NCBI RefSeq assembly: GCF_001039355.2
Contig: NW_019775436.1
Coordinates: 1,022,388 to 1,086,387 of the forward strand
Source: Lingula anatina
Taxonomy: Eukaryota; Brachiopoda; Lingulata; Lingulida; Lingulidae
Direction of reading: 5' to 3'
DNA length: 64,000 nucleotides
The notes below the pieces were generated by a model that did no database searches, was not told where the DNA came from, and worked only from the letters and a program-made list of their open reading frames with translations. Positions 10,732 to 36,625 of the stretch are shown piece by piece (the stretch's first letter is position 1; each line of letters opens with the position of its first letter). The position numbers and the translations under genes were made by a program.

Positions 10732-13700
10732 TCAAAAACTGTTTATACTCGGGTGAACAATATCAAATAGATAGTAAAATCCAGTGTATCTCTGACACAA
10801 TGTGTATGCTGTCTCTCCAATATTGTTCATCAAATGTGGGTCGACGTAACGATTCATGAGCAAAAACTCTGTGGTCTCTTTCCCTTCCCTGTTTGACGCT
10901 GCCAACATCAGAGGTGTCTGACCGCCATTTGTTTGTGCATTGATATTGCCGCCATTTTGGAGTAGGAGAGAGACAACCTCGACCTGGTTCCATCTTGCTG
11001 CACTGTGGATTGGTTGCCAGCCATCTTTGGTTTGGGCATTGACGTCTGCTCCCTGGGACAGCAATATCTGAAATGATTTGTTTTTTCAATCCTCTCTTAG
11101 AATAGCCCCAATGTACAAAAGAGAGAATACCAGAGAATTTGATTTACACCTGAACGTATGTGCAGAAAAGACAGGCCCGTAGCCAGCAATTTCAAAAAGG
11201 GGGTTCTTTTTCTGAAAAAGTGGACCTTTTTCTATAAAAACTTCATGTACCTAGATAAAATTTAACCCAGAGTGGACCTTTTCCCAGCAAAAAGGGCAGT
11301 TGTTTCGAACCCCCCCCCCCCCCCGAACCCCCCTGGCTACGGGCCTGATAAGAGTGGGATGGTGAATAAAGCAACTAAAAATGTAGTGCTCTAAAATTGA
11401 TTACATATACTGCAATAATATTAGATAAGTATTTCACATAACAGAAACAATGAAATTATGCTATTTTTGACAAATTTAAGCCTTTATAATGTAAAGATAC
11501 CCCTTTAGTGCCATTAACGTATAATTTTAGGTATCTAACCTTGACAACGTCCATCTCTCCATTGTAGGCTGCTCTGTGCAAAGGTGTATAGCCATCTTTA
11601 TCTACAGCTTGAATCAAGGATGCATCTTTCTGTAAGAGTTCAGTCACAATGTCCACTTCGCCATTCTCTGCAGCCCACAAAATTCTCTGAACTGGATTGT
11701 CTTTAAAAGTAAATAAATAAATTAATTAATCAATAAATAAATAAATGATAAAGTAAGTAGAGCATTTAATATGATTAATGACAAATGATCAAATTTCTTC
11801 AAGCAGAAACCAAGCTGATTTGACTTTCCAAATGACAATAAATAGAAATAAAATAAAATAAATAAAAATAAAATTAAATAAACTAAATGCATGAAAACAT
11901 CTGCAGGACAGAATATTATAAGGTAAACATTTGGCAATTCTCGCATCTCACTTTTTATTTCCTCATCTGTGGCAAAATCAATGTCTTCTTCATCTTGCTC
12001 CCAGTGACTCTGAAACTTGCTGGGGTCCCCTTTCTTGGCACGGAGTATCTAGAGTTAGAAAATATCACCAATTCTTAGTAGGTATTAAAAGAAAGAATCA
12101 GATTTGCAACCTACCTATATATAGAGAGATTACTCACACTTTTCAATTATTTCATTTCTGAGCAATTTCACAGAAAAGTCTGTAAGGGAACATTTAAGTC
12201 AAATCAGTGGTGCATATCTTGTATCATGTTGCATAATTTTGACTCGCCCCAGTATTTTTGCGGTTTAATGCTACACAGTAACAAAGAAGATACATAAAAC
12301 AATTATGAAAATATTACACAAAATTTTTTGCATCACTGCCATGACCAATATATTCACTTTTTAGCAGAATGTCAATGAACTTTTTCACATTGATTTCAGT
12401 TACTCACATATACTAGTATTATGTGAATTGTGCCAAATTTTTACTTGATCGGTATTGCAATCTTCAACTTATACTTTTTTATCTGCCTTACCTGTTCTAA
12501 TACATCTACTCCCACTAAAGGCTGCACTGCAGCATCTTCATCAAATAAGTCTCTGCTTTCTCCATCCATTGCTAATTCCTCTGATTGCTGTAAAATAATG
12601 TTTTCTTTTTAAAATATAGACTATCTAAAAACTGATACTATGAATATCTTACGTGCAGTTAAGAAATTACCAGTACTCACTGCACTTTTTTCGCATGCAC
12701 TACAGGGGCGGATTTAGGCCGTCTTCTGGGTCTTCCGGAAGACGGTCAGATTTTTAAGTTTACATTGACAGATATTTAATTTTTTCTGTCAGAAGACAGT
12801 CAAAATGGAGGGTGGATCAACAAAGATTATTTGGAAGACTCTCAGAAAATATCTCTGGATCCGCCCCTGCACTAATAACTGTTACTAGGATTAATTCAAA
12901 GGTACTGTTTGCAGTATTTACCCATCAAAAAGAATTTCCTTCAGGAAAAAAATTCTCATTCTAAAGATCATTGCTCGACCCACCCCTACCCTTAGATTCG
13001 TTGTTTTATTCCATTTAAATTTAATGATCGATTACTTGTAAATGACTGGCCAGTCATTCAGTGCACTGAGTCTTCTTGTACATTTCAGAGAGAACTGCTG
13101 ATGTCAGTTACTTTTATTTTAGGGTTTTATAGTTTTAAAGGGTCTGAATTGGGAAAGAGTAGTTAGCTTTGCAGGATATGTGTAGACATAGACCCCATTC
13201 CCACAGATTTTTAGATCGCTCTATCCCTGTGGGGAGTCTCACTAGATTACTGTCAGCTTAGCTGGCTTAAGCGTCTGTCCTGCCTACTAAAAGCTGTAAG
13301 GGGGTAATTAACTATGGTGTGCGCACGGCTGACTACAATTTAGCGAGAACCCCCAGGGAGTTAGGCGGATCTAAATCTAAATCTCTAGATCAATCTAAAT
13401 CTCTGGGAATGCACCCATAAGAATAAATGACTTTCATGGGTGATTTTCATACATGTGGAGTATACATGTACCTTTAACAACAGTAAGTTTCTGAATTTTG
13501 TGTTTGAATCTCAGTACTGTTTACAGTGCAAGAAGATGAATGTGGAGCATGTTTGTTAAGGAGACTTTATAATGACAAAATATTTATTGCTGACACAAAT
13601 TTACTTAGTAACAACCTAAAAAAGAGTGATTACCTCCACAGTGTCACCTTGAGCTGAGGCTGTGGTTGCAGAAGCGTCACTTTCAGCTACAACCGATGTG

Positions 13701-14131
13701 GCAAACCCCTGAATTTTATCTCCCATCATTTTCAGAAGCTTTTGAATTTTGACATTTTCCTGATATTTTGGTATGGCTGATGGGTCTCTGGCTATTTCCT
13801 TGAAGGCTTGAGAGACCTCTCCCTCCTGCAAATATATACAAAATTAATATAAAAGGGCATTTTTAGATTAGGTCTTTTGTCAAATAAAGCAAAATGAAAA
13901 TCCCAATATCCCAATAAAATAATATTTCAAATATTAGTACTACCATTACATGAATAAGAGATGCAAATTAAGGGGGGGGGGGGGGGCAATTAAGCTGTCA
14001 TGTTGATAATACTGATCAAAACTATTTAGCACATTTACCTTAAACATTTCACGCAAGTCTGCATCATTTTTCAGAAGGTTCAGTACCGATTCTAATTCAT
14101 TGGCATATTTCAAGGGATCGTTTCCTGCCAT
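10732..14131 (-). CDS. STI1-like plus ankyrin-repeat protein (ANKRD49/AKR2-like)
   Basis: Six minus-strand exons, all joined in phase 0: 14131-14039, 13825-13634, 12587-12492, 12048-11929, 11686-11540, 11067-10732; about 327 residues. The ATG opens MAGNDPLKYANELESVL. Exons 1-2 resemble the STI1/DP region of ST13 (AFKEIARDPSAIPKYQEN, then KIQKLLKMM). Exon 3 is acidic. Exon 4 has GDPSKFQSHWEQDEEDIDF, which recalls the segment before the ankyrins in plant AKR2. Exons 5-6 carry ankyrin repeats (DGYTPLHRAAYNGEMDVVK, DGWQPIHSAARWNQVEVV, GGQTPLMLAASNREGKE), then a tail LLMNRYVDPHLMNNIGETAY closely matching ANKRD49. Ankyrin/STI1 proteins of this type bind Hsp70/Hsp90 clients or membrane-protein precursors; that role here is inference. 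The least certain junction is exon 4 to 5 (donor GTTTAC is weak; another acceptor would add NPVQ). Two overlapping genes cannot be excluded. Confidence 0.8.
11172..11347. mobile_element. MITE, 15-bp perfect inverted ends
   Basis: 176 bp element with ends CAGGCCCGTAGCCAG and CTGGCTACGGGCCTG, perfect inverted repeats. It sits in the last intron of the ankyrin gene and includes a poly-C run. The flanks (AGAAAAGA / ATAAGAGT) give only a doubtful target duplication. The CAGG(G/C)..C(G)TAGCC-type end suggests a hAT-like nonautonomous element. Confidence 0.8.
12703..12869. mobile_element. MITE with 5-bp flanking duplication
   Basis: 167 bp element, ends CAGGGGCGGATTTAGG and TCTGGATCCGCCCCTG (imperfect inverted repeats), flanked on both sides by CACTA (12698-12702 and 12870-12874). 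It lies in the intron between exons 2 and 3 of the ankyrin gene. It shares its ends with 15683-16010. Confidence 0.85.
13192..13416. mobile_element. MITE family M1, copy 1
   Basis: 225 bp element similar along its length to 21372-21585. Termini are ACCCCATTCCCA and an inverted TGGGAATGCACCC-like end, followed inward by AGATTTAGATCG-type sequence on both sides. It lies in the ankyrin gene intron between exons 2 and 3. Confidence 0.8.
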
Positions 14132-15148
14132 GGTTTACATGGTGTTTGGAAATTCTTGCTGCAATCACTGAATCAAAGCAACAGAGGCAATATACTAAGC
14201 TGTAAATTCTACCTTACATATGACAATTTACAGCAGTAAAAGTGAGAGAAGTACTACTACTTAATGTATTTTGTAGTCTGCTAATGACAATGCTAAATGG
14301 CAATGCTAATGACATGGTCCATGGTGTTTTCCATGTATCCTAGTGAAAAAGCGATGTACGCACATTGCATTTATTATGAAATCCGAATTAATTGTGAGTC
14401 CCTCACCCTACTTCAGGTAGTGGAAAATGTCCAATGTGAAATGGTAAAAAAGCTGCTGTTTGCTAACCTTTTTCTTCTACCTCTAGTAGCAACTAGGTTT
14501 ACTACAGCTGTACTAATAGTATTTTTTCAGATTTACTTCCGCCGGAAGCTTAAGTTGTCACACCTAACACATTCGCGAGAAGCGGGTCCTCTGACATTTG
14601 TATATAGACAATATACATAATCAGTTCCAAGGAAATTAAGAAAAACATATATATAGCCTCTTCGTATCCGGTACAAACTCTATTTAGGCTATTTGTGTAT
14701 TTCATATTTTAATTTCATAACCACGTACATGCATGTTACACAGCCATAGCGGATGGATATTATTCTGAAAATTTTCTTTATTAATAAATTCTCTTTATCG
14801 TTACTCCTACCGGTACTTGTATGCCCCGGCAGTCTATGTAAATATAGATTCTAAATTGTGTAAAACAGAAGAAGTTTCTTACGTTATTTGCATCACATCT
14901 ATCGTTATATAATAAATGGTATTAAAATATACATGTACGCACGTGTCATTTGCACACGTAGGCTACGCCTATATTATATAGTAATAATATAGGCCTACGG
15001 TACAGTATAGCCTATTGCCATTCGTAAGGCCTATGATGCTGACGTACCGCAGGCTACTTCTAAGTTCATAAATATTATATACACACCCTTGAGAGCTCTA
15101 CCATGGCAACATTCAGGCCTACAGTTGGGTTTCATTTTGACATTTTGA

Positions 15149-15149
<1 letters not shown>

Positions 15150-15188
<39 letters not shown>
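15150..15188. repeat. poly-A run (39 nt)
   Basis: Uninterrupted A tract. No retroposon body is recognisable upstream, so it may be a simple repeat or the tail of a degraded retroposon. Confidence 0.95.
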
Positions 15189-15190
<2 letters not shown>

Positions 15191-15290
15191 TGTCACTTTT
15201 ATTTTGGATTTCAGATCAAAATTAACATGGTCATGAACGAATTCATTGTAGGGCGTAGCTAACCAATGATAATGTGTTCAGTAAGGCCTA

Positions 15291-15389
15291 CACATAATGG
15301 ACAATAGATCTATCATTCCACAGTCATTTATCTCCCCCCAAAGTATTGGTTCAGTAGAGATGACACTTCTTTAATAGTCCAGTGTGTGT
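15291..15389. mobile_element. TA-flanked MITE, short internally deleted copy
   Basis: Ends CACATAATGGACAATAG and (inverted) ATAGTCCAGTGTGTG, flanked by TA. The core CATTCCACAGTCATTTATC and the end GACACTTCT match the longer copy at 57441-57674. Likely a Tc1/mariner-type nonautonomous element. Confidence 0.75.
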
Positions 15390-15588
15390 ATTAGTACATG
15401 AGGGTTCACTTGTTTTTTTATCGCTACCCGTAAAAGCTGAGATGCGTAAACCGTTCGTATTATGTTATTAAGCGCGAAACGTGAAGAACACCATTCTCAA
15501 GCGGCTTCATTTACTCTTCGTCATTCGTGTAACGTTGTCACTATGCTCAGTGATGCGTGATGTTCAACTCGTATGTTGAATAAGATAT

Positions 15589-15682
15589 ATGAATGATGTT
15601 TTATTTACTGTGATTTGTGGATTGATTATTTTATCTCCCGTCAAGTGTTATGACTACCCCCTTCCCCAAATGGGACCCTCGT
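15589..15682 (+). pseudogene. signal-peptide-like ORF cut by a MITE
   Basis: An ATG opens MNDVLFTVICGLIILSPVKC, a good-looking signal peptide with hydrophobic core and Cys end, then YDYPLPQMGPS. At 15683 the frame runs into the MITE at 15683-16010 and stops at 15789 inside it. No continuation was recognised beyond the element, and no splice donor is obvious before it. It may be a small secreted-peptide exon killed by insertion, or chance. Confidence 0.25.
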
Positions 15683-15940
15683 CAGGGGCGGATTCAGGAT
15701 TATTTGAAGGGGGCGGGGGAAGGAGGTCCAGTTTGATAGGAATGACAGGAATAGGCTGGAAAGCTACCCGACCCTCAACCCCCTCTTGAGGGCCTCAGAA
15801 ATTTTTGGTATTCTGGAGGGCGAACAGTGCCATTTGGTACAGTTGAGAACTATGATTTAGGTAGTCCAAATTTCAATTTCAAGAGGGGACTGTTGGTGGG
15901 ATTTTTTTTTTTTTCAGAAATCGAAGGGTTGTGTGTGTGT

Positions 15941-15971
<31 letters not shown>

Positions 15972-16010
15972 GGAGTCAGGATCCCCTGACTACTCCCTAA
16001 ATCCGCCACT
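15683..16010. mobile_element. MITE related to 12703-12869
   Basis: About 328 bp with left end CAGGGGCGGATTCAGGAT and right end CTAAATCCGCCACTG (inverted relative), interior with a GT microsatellite and poly-G. The target duplication is unclear (CTCGT versus CTCAA). Confidence 0.75.
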
Positions 16011-16699
16011 GCTCAAACATAAAATCTAGGGGAAAATAAATGTTACGAAACCTTAAGTACATCTTATAAAACATTTTTATTTTTACATCGGGATTTCCTT
16101 TTACTGGTCTGGCATGTGTAATAAAATTGCGCTAATTGGTAGGCCTACTAGTTAACAAAGAAAAATTATAAAATTATTTTCCTTGCAACCCTTGCAGAAC
16201 GAATTACACAATGTTTGCAGCCCTTACATAACGGAAACGTTAATTTCATTCGCCTTGTCATTTAAGATACAACAAATGATTTATACCAAGAACAAACATT
16301 AAAATATGTAGTTCTTTACTCATTCCACTTAAAATTACATGTACATAGAAAATTATAGGATATAGCCTACTGTATATTTTTATAACAGCATGAGATAGGC
16401 TACTGTATTCTGAAAGGACTTGTCTGTTATCAGTTACATAGAAGTGTACCCGTATAAGGATAAAATAATTCATCTGATCAGAGGACCAGAAAGCAGGCCT
16501 GAATGACTATAAGTTATTTCTCAACATTTCCCCCCGAATTCAAGCGTCACGTTAGGCCTGATTGTGTTAGTTGTTCCAAGGATTGACGTCATCAGGGACA
16601 ATCGCGCCTGCGCAATGAGGACTTACGGGGATTCCTGAGTTTATTGCAAGGGCGCCGCACCCTTAGAAAAGAAGTCCTATGTTTATTCATTCAAAAGGA

Positions 16700-16760
16700 G
16701 TACAATTACATTGTGTATGGTGATCTAGCCTTTTTCTACAGTTGCATAAAAAGACTTTAG
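16700..16760 (+). other. possible GNB1 5' noncoding exon (3' end at 16760)
   Basis: The sequence AAGACTTTAG followed by GTAAGTATG is a near-perfect splice donor, in the right orientation upstream of the first GNB1 coding exon, whose acceptor at 20826 lies in untranslated sequence and so requires an upstream exon. The true 5' boundary is unknown; the start coordinate is nominal. Confidence 0.4.
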
Positions 16761-17930
16761 GTAAGTATGCACCGTTCAATTTATTTGGCACTCCTTGATT
16801 TCGTTCCGATCGCTCGAAATTGATGCTTATCCTGCCTAACGTTTGCAGCCGGTCCGTCAAAAATATGCAAATTGGGGGAAAATGGCAGCCTCTGTGTACT
16901 TATTCTGTGTTTAGAAAGAAAGATTTCCATTATAATGTCGGACATTGAAGTCGAGATCTATGCCGCAATCTCCCCCAGTCTTGATATAGTTAATGCTACC
17001 TTGATACGGAAAACGAGATTTGTAGAAGTCCCCTGAAAATTGCTGTCGTCGGTTGCAAATGGCGGATTGTTGCAGGATCTGGCTTGTTTGCTTTTCTTTG
17101 TGGTTTGGATACATCTTCAGTGTAAATGAAATTCGTAATTTTTTATAGTCAGCAGACACCTTCTTAGCTCCTGAAATCCCCTCTCTGTTGTAATTATTTG
17201 CTGTACCGAAACTCATTGAAATTATGACATTGCTTTTGATTCAGTGCCAGTACATCAAGTAGCAACACTCATACATTTCAATTTCCAGTTGTGCTTTTAC
17301 TGAAGTTAGGGACCACTTTTGCATTTTGTGGTGTTAAGCTGTCCTTTGCTCATTTTGTAAAATGATTAATTTTTACTTGCAACACACGTCGGTGCTATTA
17401 TCCATACAGAACTAAAGAGGACATGGTCTTAACTATGCATGTTTTATTTGTTCTAGGTTCCTTGTTGCCATCCTTTTGCTGACATTGCCAAGGACTCATG
17501 TATTCTGTTAAGTGTAACCTTACACTTGGATCATTATTTGTTTTCATGCATTTTGATATTTCATTTCATTTACAGTGAAGATCACATTGAATAATGGTAT
17601 ATTGATACTGACCAAATTGACAGACTATGTACACTGGACACCCCTTCTACATACACACACACACACCCCACACACATGCAAACAAAGTTTATTTGATATA
17701 ATTGGACTCCCATGGAAATTGTGTATATATATTTAATCTTATCCCTTTGAATGTCCTCTAATTGCAATCTCCCAGAAAGGCCTTAAAAGGTGTTAAACCT
17801 GCAAAAGCAATAAGTTAACATGATAGTAATAGCTAGACCTCTCACAGTAGACTGTATGCCAAAGTTTTTACTTTTTGTGAAAAGGGCCTTCGTGCATTTT
17901 ATATTAGCTTGATACTTTTGGGCTGATTTT

Positions 17931-17946
17931 TTTTTTTTTTTTTTTT
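17931..17946. repeat. poly-T run
   Basis: T tract in the GNB1 5' intron; simple repeat only. The intron (16761-20826) shows no other gene; a 101-codon minus-strand ORF at 16911-17216 spans its start but has no support. Confidence 0.8.
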
Positions 17947-19437
17947 AGTAGTTGCCCATAGTAAAAACATTTGATCTGTTCTGATCAAATTTTGTGTCAT
18001 TTCTATAACAATCGAGAGCTAATTGAAACCAATTGTTTTATTGTTCAGAAAATGAAACTATCATTTTCTTTAGTGTTGTTCAGTCTTCAGAGGATGCTTC
18101 TGTTTCTCGGATATTGTCAAGGAATGAGTTTCCTGGTTGGATTTATCTCCATCCCCATCCCAATAATAAAAAATTGGTCTGTACTGTATATTGCTCTAGG
18201 ACATTGTCATCTGCCAATACTTATAAACTTCCATTCGAACTTAGGTCACCTTTTAAGTTATGTCATGAAAATTCATCATGCCCATACATATCATATATCT
18301 CTGATTCTCATCAATGGAATGTAAAGTTACAGCTAGTTGAATTTTGAACAGGTATTATTTTATACTTTATCTGACTTAGTTTCAGTACACATCGAGAAAG
18401 TCCTACCACTTATGCATTATATATAAGAACTGTATCAATTATCTTGACCGAGTCAATAGTCATATATTTTACATGGTAAATAACATACCTGGGGATTTTA
18501 TTACAAGTTCTGTATTCTACAAGAGTGCTATAGATATCATGTAGTTCTCTACTGACAATACCGTTTGCCTCCTCTTTTTGTACAAGTTCAATATTATGTT
18601 TAGTAAAAAATACCACTATTTACCATAAAAAATTCACAATCCCAGGCACAGTTAAAGCTCTGAAATTTGATTAATCTTGCAATTTGACTGGAGTGTTTGC
18701 ATTAACAAGGGGAAGAAATTGGATATAAACATTTACACTTCCTTGCCATGAAATTATGCACGTGTGGTGACTGTGGTGTAGCAAGTTACTATAGCATATT
18801 GCTTGAAAAAAAAAAGTGATACCTTCTCTTAGGATTAACCCAATTTCTCACCTAGGAGCATTCTTTTATATTCTCACCTCTGAATTTTGTTAAAGCAGAA
18901 TATAAGTTATATTTTTGGATCAGTTCTATACTCTGGGTTCCAAATCTCATTAAAAAACATATAGTTTACTTGTTGGCAGGTGTTCTTCCCTTGTAGATGG
19001 CTACATTGGCACTGGTATTGGATAAAGCACGCTCATCTCTTGTTCACATCCATTCAAGTGATCTTATTTACACAACAAAAATTCAAATCTCAGTTATTCT
19101 TTATATTTTATAAAGTAATTTCAGTTATGCCACCCTATAATAAAAATACCCTTAAATTTTTTACTTGATTTCAGTAGTGATTAAATTGTGATTTGTCTAA
19201 TCTTTATTTCTCACTTACAGTATGGTTAAGACCATTTAGTGATCTGTAAATGGTTCAGATGAAAAAATCATCCTCTTTTGCCATTGCTGATAACAATTAA
19301 GATTGTTTTATGTCTGTTTTTGCCACATCTTTTTTTAAAGTAAACTAAATTTTTGGATAAATAAGTTAATATATTGTTAAGACCCCAGTTGATGATTTGG
19401 AGAAAAAGTTAAAGGGATAGAAACTCTTTGTTTTGGA

Positions 19438-19745
19438 CAAAAAATTAATTTACCTGGAGTAAACAACAATTTTCCCATACTTACCAATGGTTAATGAATC
19501 CATTTTTACATTCAAAGTTAGTCCCTGTTTTTTTTTCTAAAAAGTTTGGTTTTTTGTTAAAATCTCTTAAGAGATTATAGTGGAGTATAGCTATCAGTGG
19601 AGGTCACGTGGTCTGAAGACAAGCTCAGATATCAGAATAATAGCTATAACTGCTGTTTTTATGGTAAAACAGAATATATTATATTTCTATGAGTTGTTCA
19701 CAATGTTTTTTATTATGAAATATAGATCTCATACAAAGAGTTATT
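19438..19745 (+). repeat. dispersed ~300 bp repeat, copy B
   Basis: Full-length partner of 10299-10600, in the GNB1 5' intron in the same orientation. Shared blocks include ACCAATGG, CATTCAAAGTTAGTCC, GAGGTCACGTGGTCTGA and TTCTATGAGTTGTTCACAA. Confidence 0.75.
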
Positions 19746-20871
19746 ATCCCTTTAATACATTGTTCAGACTGCAGTTTTACCTGTCATGACATGTGTATAA
19801 ATTGCCGTTTTCACTTTTTATCTTGCTGGCATTGAGGCTGAAACTCCCAAATATCTATATGATTACTAAATGACCAGTTTGGCAAGGCTTATCATGCAGG
19901 TTACTTGAAAATTGGTGTGTGCTGTTCTTTTGTATCTGTTTGTTTTGCAGAGCAAAACAGTGTAGGTGAAGCATCTTATATTTCCTATTTGGAATAGTAG
20001 TTGCAGGATGAAAGCAAAATTGGTTACTTTCACTAAATGTGATAAACATAGAATACGTAAACGATGGTGATTCTTATATGGTAGATGCTGGGGTAGTGCT
20101 AACACTTGCCAATATGGCCAAATCGCTAAAACTGAAACGCAGTTGGCTTGCGTTTTTTTTTTTTTTTTTTCATATATTCACCTTATACAGTGCAAGTGTA
20201 GTGCAAATTGTCCTGTGGTCCTGCCCCACCCCATTTCATTTCAATTTTTTCATCAAAATGCATGAAAAAGTCATTAATTACTGGGATAGCATCATGGGGT
20301 ACCCAACTCATCATAGTCCCACGGTGTAACCATGCAAGTTTGTTTGATATACCCAGATCTATATAATACTTTATCTGACTTAGTTCTTGGGCAGACAATC
20401 AATATATGTTTAAAGTCTAGATTGATATGTCTGGCAGTGAGCTTACTTAACAGATATCTGTATATTTATAAACACAGCAATCACCACTATGTATTTCCTT
20501 AGCTAATGTTAACAGATGGAATCTAGGCCCAATACTATAGTTGATATGTATTTCAAAAAATTTTAATAGTTTTTATGGTAGATGAACTTGGGTTGGCAGA
20601 AAAATTCAGCTGAATGCCAGTAAGAATTCAGCCATTTTTTCTCCAGTTCCACATATGTTCACTACACACAACGTTTTCTGTGTTTTATTTTTTATTTCTA
20701 TATTTGCTAGCCTCATGTACAATAGGTGAAGAAAATGTTTCTTTGCATGTTTTGAAAACTACACATACCCAATGAATGTGGTATACCTTTTGTACCTTGT
20801 GTTCAAATCTTTATTTGTATTTTTCAGGTCCATATATATAAATATATAAACATATAACATAGAAGTACACA

Positions 20872-36625
<15,754 letters not shown>

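Larger units (their letters stand above)
14132..16699. other. intergenic between divergent ankyrin gene and GNB1
   Basis: About 2.6 kb between the minus-strand start at 14131 and the probable GNB1 first exon. It holds a 39-nt poly-A run, two MITEs and simple repeats. It must contain the promoters of both genes, but I cannot point to a specific element. Confidence 0.5.

Noticed and set aside
16911-17216. 101-codon minus-strand ORF at the start of the GNB1 5' intron
   Set aside because: No recognised motif, no splice signals that fit, and it overlaps sequence just downstream of a probable plus-strand promoter and first exon.
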